64,000 nt of DNA from Bacillota bacterium (GCA_017941085.1 JAGAXF010000034.1:1-64000); one strand, 5' to 3'. Positions 7,939 to 16,034 are shown, numbered from the stretch's first letter. Notes: a model not told the origin generated them from the letters alone. A program made the numbers and translations.

Positions 7939-8775
7939 ATGCTGGGATATGTAATAGTTAATAAAAATGAACTAAAGGAAGAGGAGTTTGATATTTACCG
8001 GGGATATTATTGCGGTGTCTGTAAATCCATAGGAAGCAGACTTGGTCAGGTTCCCCGGTTAGCTCTTAGTTATGACTCCGTATTCCTGGCAATGATTCTT
8101 TCTTCTTTGGAGGAAAAGGAACCTGAGATTAGAAGAGAGCATTGCATTATTCATCCCATTGAGAAAAATCCGGCGGTAAAAAATGATCCTGCCGTGGACT
8201 ATGCTGCGGACATTCTCCTTATGCTGGCTTATCATAATTTCCTGGACGACAAAAATGACGAGCACAAGGTTAGGGGAACTGTGGGAAGCGCCATGCTAAG
8301 AAGAGCATATAAGCATTTAAGACCTAAGCATGAAAGGGTTGCTGAAGATATTGAAAAGTATATCCAAAAGCTTTCGGAATTGGAAAAGGAAAAATGCAGC
8401 TCCTTGGATATTATGAGCGAAACCTTTGGTAAGCTTTTGGAATCTGTTTTTACCGGGTTTTCCAAGGAGGCGGAAGTTAATAGAGTCCTGGGAAATCTGG
8501 GAATGAATCTGGGGAAATGGATTTATGTAATGGATGCTCTGGATGACTTTGATAAGGATAAGAAATCCGGTTCCTATAATCCTCTTTTTTACAGAGAAAG
8601 GGGAAGGGAAGGATTGGAGGATCTTCTTTATACCTATCTTGGAAACATTTCCGGTGCGGTGGACCTTCTAGACATCCGAAAAAATAAAGGTATAATAGAT
8701 AATGTAATATGGAATGGCTTAAGAGCCAGAACGGATTTGTTATTACAGGGAGAAAATAATGGACGATCCATATAA
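7939..8775 (+). CDS. DUF5685 family protein
   Basis: 278 residues, matching the DUF5685 family by its N-terminus (LGYVIVNKNELKEEEFDIYR) and the YYCGVC motif at residues 23-28, with a further Cys in REHCIIHP. An Asp-rich motif, DALDDFDKD, near residue 200 followed by NPL resembles metal-binding Asp clusters. The protein appears cytosolic and helical, with no membrane segment. No biochemical function is established. It overlaps the following J-domain gene by 17 nt, so the two are translationally coupled and probably act together. The start fits the family N-terminus, but no good ribosome binding site is seen. Confidence 0.8.
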   Translation: MLGYVIVNKNELKEEEFDIYRGYYCGVCKSIGSRLGQVPRLALSYDSVFLAMILSSLEEKEPEIRREHCIIHPIEKNPAVKNDPAVDYAADILLMLAYHNFLDDKNDEHKVRGTVGSAMLRRAYKHLRPKHERVAEDIEKYIQKLSELEKEKCSSLDIMSETFGKLLESVFTGFSKEAEVNRVLGNLGMNLGKWIYVMDALDDFDKDKKSGSYNPLFYRERGREGLEDLLYTYLGNISGAVDLLDIRKNKGIIDNVIWNGLRARTDLLLQGENNGRSI

Positions 8776-9430
8776 AGTATTGGGTTTAAAAAGAAACGCC
8801 ACAGACGAGGAAATAAAGGCTGCTTATCACTCGCTGGTGAAGAAATATCATCCGGATAAATATCAGAATAATCCTTTGGCGGATTTGGCCGAGGAAAAGC
8901 TGAGAGAGGTAAACGAAGCCTACGATCTTTTAATGAGACCAAAGACAACTACCACTTCGTCCTATGGGGGTAGTTCTAGTTCCTATTCTCAAGGCTCCTA
9001 CCAAGGCTCCTACCAGGGTTCATATAACTACGGAACAGGCTATGACCACGGCCAAGGCGGTGGCTACAGTTCTTATTCCAATGCCCAGAACTCCAACCAT
9101 TACAGCATAAGAGAAGCCTTGGATAACGATGAACTTGCAAGAGCTGAGCAACTGCTTCATTCCACAGGAAACAGAGATGCGGAATGGTATTTCTTGGCGG
9201 GAATTCTTTCTTATAAGAAGGGATACTACGACGACGCCCTTAGCAAAATCTCCTATGCCGTAAACATGGATCCCAGAAACGTGGAATATAGAAGCGTTTA
9301 TCAGCAGATTAGAGGAACCGGTGCACTATATAAAACCACCAGCACAGGAAGAGGCTACAGCTCCTCCAGTGCCTGCTCGGATTTACTTTGGTGCTACTGC
9401 TGTTCCAGTTTGATTTCACCTTGTTGGTAA
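8759..9430 (+). CDS. J-domain protein with TPR-like and Cys-rich tail
   Basis: 223 residues. The J domain spans residues 3-63, with the HPD tripeptide at 31-33 needed to stimulate Hsp70 (DnaK) ATPase. Then comes a Ser/Gly/Tyr-rich linker with QGSY repeats, a TPR-like helical pair (ARAEQLLHSTGNRDAEWYFL; KGYYDDALSKISYAVNMDP), and a short cysteine-rich C-terminus (CYCC). It lacks the DnaJ zinc finger and substrate domains, so it is a specialised co-chaperone rather than DnaJ itself. It is coupled to DUF5685 by overlap; the client protein is unknown. The Cys-rich tail might bind metal or a membrane; inference. Confidence 0.85.
   Translation: MDDPYKVLGLKRNATDEEIKAAYHSLVKKYHPDKYQNNPLADLAEEKLREVNEAYDLLMRPKTTTTSSYGGSSSSYSQGSYQGSYQGSYNYGTGYDHGQGGGYSSYSNAQNSNHYSIREALDNDELARAEQLLHSTGNRDAEWYFLAGILSYKKGYYDDALSKISYAVNMDPRNVEYRSVYQQIRGTGALYKTTSTGRGYSSSSACSDLLWCYCCSSLISPCW
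8990..9025 (+). repeat. Three 12-nt tandem repeats encoding QGSY
   Basis: CAAGGCTCCTAC occurs twice exactly and a third, diverged copy follows, encoding QGSY-QGSY-QGSY in the linker of the J-domain protein. It may vary in number between strains. Confidence 0.75.
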
Positions 9431-9461
9431 GACGAAAGAGGAAGATAGATGAATCGTAGAT

Positions 9462-9496
9462 GTAGGTGTTAATGTCATTGACACCTACTTTTTTTT
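9462..9496 (+). terminator. Rho-independent terminator of the DUF5685/J-domain operon
   Basis: Perfect 8-bp stem GTAGGTGT/ACACCTAC with an 11-nt loop, followed by T8 at 9489-9496. Its descending arm overlaps the -35 box of the next promoter. Confidence 0.85.
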
Positions 9497-9506
9497 AATA
9501 TATATT
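9478..9506 (+). promoter_or_regulatory. Promoter of pyrR-uraA, nested in the upstream terminator
   Basis: Consensus TTGACA (9478-9483), a 17 bp spacer containing the terminator T-tract, and TATATT (9501-9506). The predicted start near 9513 leaves a leader of about 52 nt that holds the PyrR hairpin. Confidence 0.7.
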
Positions 9507-9528
9507 GTGTGTAGGATATTTCTTTAAA

Positions 9529-9554
9529 GCGGTACAGAGATGCCGAAAAGAAGG
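9529..9554 (+). promoter_or_regulatory. Candidate PyrR-binding hairpin covering the pyrR ribosome binding site
   Basis: A stem CGGUA/UGCCG (9530-9534 with 9541-9545, one G-U pair) closes the hexaloop CAGAGA, which fits the PyrR binding-loop consensus CNGNGA. It is followed by GAAAAGAAGG, where the AAGG is also the Shine-Dalgarno. No antiterminator/terminator pair is present, so translational repression by PyrR with UMP/UTP, rather than attenuation, is the likely mode. Confidence 0.6.
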
Positions 9555-9564
9555 TGATTTTTTT

Positions 9565-10116
9565 ATGAAGAAAAAGGCAGAACTTATGACTACGGAAGAG
9601 GTGCTGAGAGCGCTTAAACGTATGGCTCACCAAGTTACTGAAAGAAACAACGGAGCAGAGGATGTGGTTGTTTTGGGAATTGTAAACGGTGGTGTGCCTA
9701 TGGCTAAGCAGCTATCAGCATTTTTAAGTTCCATCGAAAATACGGAAGTGCCTTGTGGAACCTTGGACATCGGCCATTATAGAGACGATTTAAAGGTTGC
9801 AGAGGATGGCACCAAAATCTTTGCCAAGGAATCCTCGGATACATTTATTCCCTGTGACATTAACGGCAAGAATGTGGTGCTGGTGGACGATGTGCTCTAT
9901 ACGGGAAGGACTGCACGAGCGGCCTTTGATGCCCTTTCTCAACATGGAAGGGCAGGAACCATTCAGCTGGCAGTTCTGGTGGACAGAGGTCACAGAGAAT
10001 TACCCATAAGGGCTGACTATGTGGGGAAGAATGTACCTACATCTCATTCAGAGGTGGTTAGGGTAGAGTTTAGCCCTGAGGATGGTGGAGTTACAGTTAG
10101 TATCTATGATAAATAA
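9565..10116 (+). CDS. pyrR: PyrR bifunctional pyrimidine regulator / uracil phosphoribosyltransferase
   Basis: 183-residue PyrR. It binds pyrimidine-biosynthesis mRNA when UMP or UTP is bound and also has uracil phosphoribosyltransferase activity. The PRPP loop VVLVDDVLYTGRT lies near residues 104-116, with VLVDRGHRELPIRADYVGKN conserved after it and GTLDIGHYRDD before it, all typical of PyrR. The start is the ATG at 9565 after AAGGTG; the frame continues upstream to 9505 but that region holds the regulatory hairpin. Its stop overlaps an ATG in the frame of uraA. Pairing with a uracil permease is a classic arrangement. Confidence 0.95.
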   Translation: MKKKAELMTTEEVLRALKRMAHQVTERNNGAEDVVVLGIVNGGVPMAKQLSAFLSSIENTEVPCGTLDIGHYRDDLKVAEDGTKIFAKESSDTFIPCDINGKNVVLVDDVLYTGRTARAAFDALSQHGRAGTIQLAVLVDRGHRELPIRADYVGKNVPTSHSEVVRVEFSPEDGGVTVSIYDK

Positions 10117-10148
10117 TGTACAAAGGTATTATTAATAAGGAGAAAAGT

Positions 10149-11540
10149 ATGACAAAGGAGACCAAAGGAATTTATGACGCAAGGGAGCTTGGAACTCCCA
10201 AAATGTTGATTCTGGGGCTGCAGCATTTGTTTGCCATGTTTGGGGCAACAGTGCTTGTGCCCATTATTACAGGACTCAGTGTATCCGTAACTTTGCTTTT
10301 TGCAGGACTGGCAACGTTGTTTATGCACCTGGTAACCAATGGAAAGGTGCCGGTGTTTTTAGGCTCCTCCTTTGCCTTTTTGGGAGGATACGCAACCATA
10401 AAAGCCGTGGGAATGGATGCAGGATACAGTGAAGCTACATCCCTGGCCTATGCCTGTGTTGGCATTTCCTGCGCAGGGCTGGTGTACCTAATCCTTGCTT
10501 TTATCTGTAAGGTTGCCGGCTCTAAAAGGGTAATGACCTTTTTCCCGCCGGTGGTAACGGGACCCATAATAATCGCCATAGGCCTTACCCTGGCTCCTTC
10601 TGCTCTTAACAATTGTGCCACAAATTGGCCCATAGCTTTGGTAGCTATAGCCGTTGTAATAATAGCAAATATCTGGGGAAGGGGAATGATTAAAATCATA
10701 CCTATTCTTCTGGGAGTAGTTGCTTCCTACATGGTGGCTGCCTTTACCGGCAATGTGGATTTTACCGCGGTTAAAGAAGCTGCCTGGATAGGAGTTCCCA
10801 TTAGATGGGAAAGCGCAGGTCTGTCGGTTTTTACTGGCGGTAATACGGATTGGGGACTGATTCTCACATCTATCATAACCATCGTTCCCATAGCCTTTGC
10901 CACAATGATGGAGCATATCGGTGACATCAGTGCCATTGGTGGAACCGTTAACAGAAATTATATTGAAGATCCCGGTCTCCACAGAACCTTAATAGGTGAC
11001 GGCGTGGGAACTGCTGTTGCTGCCATGTTCGGCGCACCGGCCAATACAACCTACGGAGAGAACACGGGAGTTCTGGCCTTAACAAAGGTCTACGATCCCA
11101 AGGTGGTTAGATTTGCAGCGGTATATGCAATTATCCTATCCTTCTCACCAAAGTTTGCAGGAATAATCGAGGCCATGCCGGCGGCAACAATAGGCGGTGT
11201 TTCCATTATTCTATATGGAATGATTTCTGCCATCGGTATTAGGAATATGGTTGAGAACAAAACCAATTTCCAGGAATCAAGAAATGTAATAATCGCAGCC
11301 TTAATTATTGGTCTGGCCATCGGCATTAACTTCAGTACTGCTCTTGGTTGTGTCTATGATGGTGCCACAACTATTGCCGGTGGAATCAGCTTTAACATCG
11401 GATCCATGAGCGTAAAGCTTTCAGGCCTTGCGGTTGCATCCATTGTGGGAATACTGCTTAATGCGATTCTTCCCGGAAGGGACAGCGATTTTGGGGACAA
11501 TCCCAATGAGACTCTGGCATCGTCCTTGGGAAAGTATTGA
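10149..11540 (+). CDS. uraA: Uracil permease (NCS2 family)
   Basis: 463-residue NCS2 nucleobase/cation symporter with about 14 hydrophobic segments. The family pattern is seen from LGLQHLFAMFGATVLVPIIT at the N-terminus to GAPANTTYGENTGVLALTKV and SGxAVASIVGILLNAILP near the end. The UraA-type glutamates are in MMEHIGDISAIGG and TTYGEN. The start is the ATG at 10149, six nt after AAGGAG; an upstream in-frame ATG at 10116 overlaps the pyrR stop but lacks a ribosome binding site. Cotranscription with pyrR supports uracil as substrate over xanthine. Confidence 0.92.
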   Translation: MTKETKGIYDARELGTPKMLILGLQHLFAMFGATVLVPIITGLSVSVTLLFAGLATLFMHLVTNGKVPVFLGSSFAFLGGYATIKAVGMDAGYSEATSLAYACVGISCAGLVYLILAFICKVAGSKRVMTFFPPVVTGPIIIAIGLTLAPSALNNCATNWPIALVAIAVVIIANIWGRGMIKIIPILLGVVASYMVAAFTGNVDFTAVKEAAWIGVPIRWESAGLSVFTGGNTDWGLILTSIITIVPIAFATMMEHIGDISAIGGTVNRNYIEDPGLHRTLIGDGVGTAVAAMFGAPANTTYGENTGVLALTKVYDPKVVRFAAVYAIILSFSPKFAGIIEAMPAATIGGVSIILYGMISAIGIRNMVENKTNFQESRNVIIAALIIGLAIGINFSTALGCVYDGATTIAGGISFNIGSMSVKLSGLAVASIVGILLNAILPGRDSDFGDNPNETLASSLGKY

Positions 11541-11552
11541 AAGAAATAATTG

Positions 11553-11566
11553 CGAACTAGTGTTTA
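11553..11566. promoter_or_regulatory. LexA box in the lexA promoter
   Basis: CGAACTAGTGTTTA compared with the Firmicutes consensus CGAAC-N4-GTTCG: the left half is perfect, the right half has two mismatches. It overlaps the -35 element, as expected for autorepression. Confidence 0.6.
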
Positions 11567-11591
11567 CATTTTGTTCGGATTATGATATAAT
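11563..11591 (+). promoter_or_regulatory. lexA promoter
   Basis: TTTACA (11563-11568), a 17 bp spacer, and an extended -10 TGATATAAT (hexamer 11586-11591). Confidence 0.75.
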
Positions 11592-11619
11592 GTTCTCGTA
11601 AATTGAAGGGAGAATTATT

Positions 11620-12279
11620 ATGTCAAAAGCAAAGGATAAAGCCAGAGCTAGGGAACAGCGAATTCTGGAATTCATGCGTGCCGAGGTTAAGAGAAAGGGC
11701 TATGCTCCAACCGTTAGAGAAATAGGTTCAGCCCTTGGAATTAAATCCACCTCCACAGTGCACAAGGATATTGAAAGCTTGGCCAAACAGGGCTTTATAA
11801 GGAAGGATCCGGCAAAGCCCAGAGCCTTGGTATTAACAGAACAGGGAATAGGTTCAGGTGACTCTAAAATTGGAAATGTCAGCCCTGTATTTGAGGACAC
11901 TGTTGAGGTTCCCATTATAGGAAATATTTCTGCAGGTATGCCTATTCTTGCAGAAGAGAATATTGAGGATACTTTCCAAATGCCTTCCAGATATGTGGAC
12001 GGTACCACCTTTATGCTTAAGGTAAGAGGTGAAAGCATGGTGGATGCAGGCATCTTTGATGGAGATCTTATTCTTGTTGAGCAAAGGGATACAGCCAAGA
12101 ATGGCGATATAGTAGTTGCCATGGTGGATGGGTTTGAAAGTGAAGCCACAGTTAAAACCTTTTACAAGGAGGATGGACATATTAGACTGCAACCGGAAAA
12201 CAGCAGTATGAGCCCTATAATTGTAAAGGATGCAAAGGTCCTGGGATTAGTAAGGGGAGTCTTTAGATATTACAACTAG
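11620..12279 (+). CDS. lexA: SOS response repressor LexA
   Basis: 219-residue LexA. An N-terminal winged helix (AREQRILEFMRAEVKRKGYA; PTVREIGSALGIKSTSTVHK) is followed by the S24 autoprotease domain. The self-cleavage Ala-Gly bond lies in NISAGMPI near residues 104-105, the nucleophile is Ser139 in RGESM, and the general base is Lys179 in EATVKTF. RecA-stimulated cleavage would release the SOS regulon. A near-consensus LexA box overlaps its own -35. The ATG at 11620 follows GAAGGGAGA. It is monocistronic or weakly linked to the next gene, which has its own promoter. Confidence 0.96.
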   Translation: MSKAKDKARAREQRILEFMRAEVKRKGYAPTVREIGSALGIKSTSTVHKDIESLAKQGFIRKDPAKPRALVLTEQGIGSGDSKIGNVSPVFEDTVEVPIIGNISAGMPILAEENIEDTFQMPSRYVDGTTFMLKVRGESMVDAGIFDGDLILVEQRDTAKNGDIVVAMVDGFESEATVKTFYKEDGHIRLQPENSSMSPIIVKDAKVLGLVRGVFRYYN

Positions 12280-12285
12280 TTACAA

Positions 12286-12313
12286 TTGATAGTCTTATAA
12301 AGACAGTTATTAT
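12286..12313 (+). promoter_or_regulatory. Promoter of the flippase-like gene with very short leader
   Basis: TTGATA (12286-12291), a 16 bp spacer, TATTAT (12308-12313). The ATG at 12325 is 11 nt after the -10, so the predicted leader is only about 4-6 nt, and no Shine-Dalgarno is present. Confidence 0.55.
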
Positions 12314-12324
12314 ACCCTTCCGGA

Positions 12325-13398
12325 ATGAGTAGAAAAAAAGAACTAAACCGAAAAAATCATTTCCTTTGGATGATACTTGCTGTTTTAATAGCCGGCATCA
12401 CCATAGCCGTGGTTTTCTCCAGAAGTGAGACCATGACCTTGGAAGAGCTTCATGACTTGCTTTGGGATGGACATCCCGGCTGGCTTGTATTGGCATTGGT
12501 TTCCATGCTGGGATATATGGTATTTGAAGGTCTGTCTCTAAATGTTCTTCTTAGATCCATAGGCATTAAAACCAGCTTAAAGAATGGAATTGTTTACGGA
12601 GCTGCCGATGCCTATTTTTCCGCCATAACTCCCTCAGCCACCGGCGGTCAGCCGGCAGTGGTATATTTTATGACCAAGTATGGCGTGCCCATGGCTACAG
12701 CCATTGCCATTTTGATTATTAATTTAATACTATACAATGTATCAACGATTATTTTGGGTCTCTTGGTGGTGATTATCCACCCGGAGATTTTCTTTGCCTT
12801 TAATCCTCTTTCCAGAACCATAATAATTGCCGGAGGAACTGTGGTTACTTTGTTAGGGATTGCCCTTATTTTGCTCCTAAAAAAGGGAGAATGGATGGGG
12901 GAATTTCTGGTTAAAATAGTAAATCTCATTCATAAAATCGGCATTATAAGAAAACCGGATAAACTGGTTAAAAGAATCAGAGAACTGGAAAAGGATTACG
13001 GAGATGCTGAAAAGCTAATAGAAGGGAAGCCTTTAATGATTTTCAAGGCAGGGGTATATAATCTTCTTCAAAGACTTTCCCTGATTATGGTTCCTGTCTA
13101 TATGGATTTGGCCATAAGCCATTCTACAGGAAAACCCATTACCATTTGGGCCATACAGTGCTTTATAGCCCTGGGGGCAAATTGCGTCCCCATTCCCGGG
13201 GCCATGGGGGCCTATGACTATCTGATGATTGATGGATATCACAATCTAATGAATCCGGAAAGGGTTTACAGATTGGCTATATTATCCAGAGCCATGTCCT
13301 TCTATCTCTGTGTAATTATCTCCTGCATCATAGTTTTGATTGCATATTTAAGGACCAAAGAGAAGGATAAGGGGACGGAGGATGTAGAGACAAGTTAA
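12325..13398 (+). CDS. Lysylphosphatidylglycerol-synthase-like membrane protein (UPF0104, flippase-like)
   Basis: 357-residue integral membrane protein of the UPF0104 family, the same fold as the membrane (flippase) half of MprF, without the lysyl-transferase half. About eight membrane segments are visible, with YGAADAYFSAITPSATGGQP near residue 90 and CVPIPGAMGAYDYLMI near residue 290, both family hallmarks. Members are proposed to move lipids or glycolipids across the membrane; the substrate is unknown here. The tail is charged (RTKEKDKGTEDVE). It starts 46 nt after lexA, with its own promoter and no Shine-Dalgarno. Confidence 0.85.
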   Translation: MSRKKELNRKNHFLWMILAVLIAGITIAVVFSRSETMTLEELHDLLWDGHPGWLVLALVSMLGYMVFEGLSLNVLLRSIGIKTSLKNGIVYGAADAYFSAITPSATGGQPAVVYFMTKYGVPMATAIAILIINLILYNVSTIILGLLVVIIHPEIFFAFNPLSRTIIIAGGTVVTLLGIALILLLKKGEWMGEFLVKIVNLIHKIGIIRKPDKLVKRIRELEKDYGDAEKLIEGKPLMIFKAGVYNLLQRLSLIMVPVYMDLAISHSTGKPITIWAIQCFIALGANCVPIPGAMGAYDYLMIDGYHNLMNPERVYRLAILSRAMSFYLCVIISCIIVLIAYLRTKEKDKGTEDVETS

Positions 13399-13403
13399 AA
13401 TGC

Positions 13404-13432
13404 TTGCAATTACTTGATTCCTGTGGTATATT
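13404..13432 (+). promoter_or_regulatory. rpsO promoter
   Basis: TTGCAA (13404-13409), a 17 bp spacer, and an extended -10 TGGTATATT (hexamer 13427-13432). Confidence 0.7.
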
Positions 13433-13448
13433 AAGCAAGTTGAATTAC

Positions 13449-13490
13449 TTTCACTTAGTTTACCGATACTCCGACGGCAACTCGGTGAAA
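13449..13490 (+). promoter_or_regulatory. rpsO leader: probable S15 autoregulatory structure
   Basis: The arm ACCGA (13462-13466) pairs with TCGGT (13482-13486), while TTTCAC (13449-13454) can pair with GTGAAA (13485-13490), which overlaps the 3' arm. Such alternative or pseudoknotted pairings just ahead of the ribosome binding site are typical of S15-binding rpsO leaders. Confidence 0.5.
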
Positions 13491-13515
13491 GCGTATAGAA
13501 GAAAAGGAGAAAAAC

Positions 13516-13782
13516 ATGATTACTAAAGAACAAAAAGAAGCTATTATTCAGGAATATGCAACAAAGTCCGGAGACACAGGTTCCCCGGAGGTACAGGTGG
13601 CAGTTCTTACCGCTCGTATCAATGATTTAAACGAGCACCTTAAGGTTCATAAGAAGGACCACCATTCCAGAAGAGGTCTACTTAAGATGGTAGGTAAGAG
13701 ACGTAATCTTCTTAACTATTTGAGAGAAAAGGATATCGAAAGATACAGAACTCTTATCGCGCGTCTAGGACTCAGAAAATAA
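13516..13782 (+). CDS. rpsO: Ribosomal protein S15
   Basis: 88 residues, full length for bacterial S15, a primary binder of 16S rRNA in the small-subunit platform. The conserved core is present: [38 protein letters not shown] and [22 protein letters not shown] precedes the ATG. It lies upstream of pnp, the classic bacterial order, with a hairpin in the 89-nt gap. Its mRNA leader carries a structure that may bind S15 itself. Confidence 0.98.
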   Translation: MITKEQKEAIIQEYATKSGDTGSPEVQVAVLTARINDLNEHLKVHKKDHHSRRGLLKMVGKRRNLLNYLREKDIERYRTLIARLGLRK

Positions 13783-13789
13783 TGTTTAA

Positions 13790-13817
13790 AAATAGCGGGG
13801 ATTTAACCTCGCTATTT
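13790..13817 (+). terminator. rpsO-pnp intergenic hairpin
   Basis: An 11-bp stem AAATAGCGGGG/CCTCGCTATTT with one G-U pair and a 6-nt loop. The U-tract is poor, so it may be a partial terminator or an RNase processing site, as known for rpsO-pnp mRNAs. Confidence 0.65.
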
Positions 13818-13871
13818 GTATGTTATTGCCAAAAGGAGAGATGAAATAAACAGGAAGGAGTTGTTTATTAA

Positions 13872-15971
13872 ATGGCAAGATTTACAGACTATAGAACTTT
13901 TAAAACGGCAGTAGGAGGAAGACTTCTCCAGCTGGAAATCGGTAATGTGGCCGAGCAGGCCAACGGACAGTGCTGGGTTAGATACGGTGATTCCGTAGTT
14001 AACGTAACAGCATGTGCATCAAAGGAACCAAGAGCAGATATTGACTTTTTGCCCTTGTCCTGCGAATACGAAGAGAAAATGTATGCCTTCGGAAAGATTC
14101 CCGGTGGCTTCATAAAAAGAGAGGGACGCCCCAGTGAAAAGGCTACCCTTAGTTCCAGACTTATGGATAGACCCCTTAGACCTCTTTTCCCAAAGACATA
14201 TCACAATGACATCGTAGTTGTTGCCACTGTTCTCAGTGTAGACCTGGATTGTGAAACAGACATTATGGCAATGATCGGATCCTCTGTAGCTCTTGCTACA
14301 TCTGATATTCCCTGGGAAGGACCTACAGGTTCCGTTAGAGTTGGTAGGGTAGATGGCAACTTTGTTATTAACCCAACCTTGGCAGAAAGAGAAAAATCAG
14401 ACATCAATCTTACAGTAGCAGGAACCAAGGATGCCATTATGATGGTAGAAGCAGGTGCCCAGGAGGTTCCTGAGGACGTAATGCTGGATGCAATTTTCTT
14501 TGGTCATGAAGAAATCAAGAAGATTGTTGAATTCATAGAAGAGGTTGTAGCTGAGGTAGGAAAAGAAAAGCAGATTATTCCTGAGAAGGAACTTCCGGAA
14601 GGACTGGAGGATGCAGTTAAGGCCTACGGCGAAGAGAAAATGATTCAAGCCATCCACACAGTAGATAAGCAGGAACGTCTTGACAATATGGATGCTGTGG
14701 AAAAGGATGTTAAGGAGCACTTTGCTGAAGAATATCCTGACAATATTGCAGATATTTCCGGAATTATGTACAACATCAAGAAGGAAAATGTTCGCAAGAT
14801 GATTCTTGATGAAGGTATTAGACCGGATAACAGAAAAGTTAACGAAATCAGACCGGTATGGTGTGAAACCGGGGTACTTCCAAGGGTTCACGGCACGGGA
14901 CTTTTCAAGCGTGGTCAGACTCAGGCTCTTTCCTGCTGCACCCTTGCTCCCTTAAGCGAGATGCAGACCATCGACGGAATTACAGAGCAGACAGAAAAGA
15001 GATATATGCACCACTATAACTTCCCGGGATATTCCACCGGTGAAGCAAAGGCCCCCAGAAGCGCCAGCCGTAGAGAAATCGGACATGGTGCCCTGGCAGA
15101 GAGAGCTCTGCTGCCGGTACTTCCTTCTGAGGAAGAATTCCCATATGCCATTAGAGTGGTTTCCGAAATTATGTCATCCAATGGTTCCAGCTCCATGGCT
15201 TCAACCTGCGGATCCACACTTGCTCTTATGGATGCAGGTGTTCCAATTAAACGCCCAGTAGCTGGTATTGCCATGGGTCTCATTGAGAGAGTAAATGAAG
15301 ATGGAACAAGCGACATGGTAGTGCTTTCCGACATTCAGGGCATGGAAGACTTCCTGGGAGATATGGACTTTAAGGTAACAGGAACAGAAGTAGGTGTTAC
15401 AGCCCTTCAGATGGACATTAAGGTACATGGACTTTCCAGAGAAATCCTCCAGCAGGCTCTTACCCAAGCAAAGGAAGGAAGAATGCATATCATGGGTATT
15501 ATGCTGGAGGAACTGGCAGCTCCAAGGACAGAGCTTTCCAAGTTTGCACCAAGAAGCATTTCCATGAATATCGATCCTGATAAGATTAGAGTGGTCATCG
15601 GCAAAGGCGGAGAAACCATCAACAGAATCATTGCTGAAACAGGAGCAAAGATAGATATCGATGACTCCGGTCTTGTTACCATCTACAGTGTGGATATGGA
15701 AGGAGCAGAAGCTGCCAAATCCGAAATCGAAATTCTTACCAAAGAAGTAGAAGTAGGAGAAGTATACGAGGGCAAGGTTACCAGAATAATGAACTTTGGT
15801 GCCTTTATAGAAATACTTCCGGGTAAGGAAGGACTTCTCCATATTTCCAAGATGGCAAAGAATAGAGTAGAAAAGGTAGAGGATGTAATGAATGTTGGTG
15901 ATACTGTAATCGTTAAGGTTGCAGAAATCGACAATCAAAACAGAATCAACCTGCTAAGGGCAGACCTGTAA
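13872..15971 (+). CDS. pnp: Polyribonucleotide nucleotidyltransferase (PNPase)
   Basis: 699-residue phosphorolytic 3'-5' exoribonuclease of mRNA decay. Two RNase PH-like domains are seen (FGKIPGGFIKREGRPSEKAT in the first; RRKEIGHG-type RREIGHGALAERALLPVLPS and TCGSTLALMDAGVPIKRPVA in the second). A KH domain follows (IRVVIGKGGETINRIIAETG) and a C-terminal S1 domain (GEVYEGKVTRIMNFGAFIEI). The length and order are normal. GGAAGGAG precedes the ATG. It is followed by a clear terminator. Confidence 0.97.
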   Translation: MARFTDYRTFKTAVGGRLLQLEIGNVAEQANGQCWVRYGDSVVNVTACASKEPRADIDFLPLSCEYEEKMYAFGKIPGGFIKREGRPSEKATLSSRLMDRPLRPLFPKTYHNDIVVVATVLSVDLDCETDIMAMIGSSVALATSDIPWEGPTGSVRVGRVDGNFVINPTLAEREKSDINLTVAGTKDAIMMVEAGAQEVPEDVMLDAIFFGHEEIKKIVEFIEEVVAEVGKEKQIIPEKELPEGLEDAVKAYGEEKMIQAIHTVDKQERLDNMDAVEKDVKEHFAEEYPDNIADISGIMYNIKKENVRKMILDEGIRPDNRKVNEIRPVWCETGVLPRVHGTGLFKRGQTQALSCCTLAPLSEMQTIDGITEQTEKRYMHHYNFPGYSTGEAKAPRSASRREIGHGALAERALLPVLPSEEEFPYAIRVVSEIMSSNGSSSMASTCGSTLALMDAGVPIKRPVAGIAMGLIERVNEDGTSDMVVLSDIQGMEDFLGDMDFKVTGTEVGVTALQMDIKVHGLSREILQQALTQAKEGRMHIMGIMLEELAAPRTELSKFAPRSISMNIDPDKIRVVIGKGGETINRIIAETGAKIDIDDSGLVTIYSVDMEGAEAAKSEIEILTKEVEVGEVYEGKVTRIMNFGAFIEILPGKEGLLHISKMAKNRVEKVEDVMNVGDTVIVKVAEIDNQNRINLLRADL

Positions 15972-16004
15972 TTTCTCAAGAAGAAGAAACAAAAAACATA
16001 ATTA

Positions 16005-16034
16005 TGCTCGGACCTTAAGAGTCCGGGCATTTTT
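16005..16034 (+). terminator. Rho-independent terminator after pnp
   Basis: A 9-bp stem TGCTCGGAC/GTCCGGGCA with one G-U pair, a 7-nt loop, then TTTTTA. Confidence 0.85.

Noticed and set aside
9340-9430. Frameshift at the end of the J-domain gene
   Set aside because: The short Cys-rich C-terminus fits related proteins, and the other frames give no better match.
10488-10982. Long antisense frame inside uraA
   Set aside because: It mirrors the codon structure of uraA on the opposite strand, with no ribosome binding site or family match; other antisense frames were dropped for the same reason.
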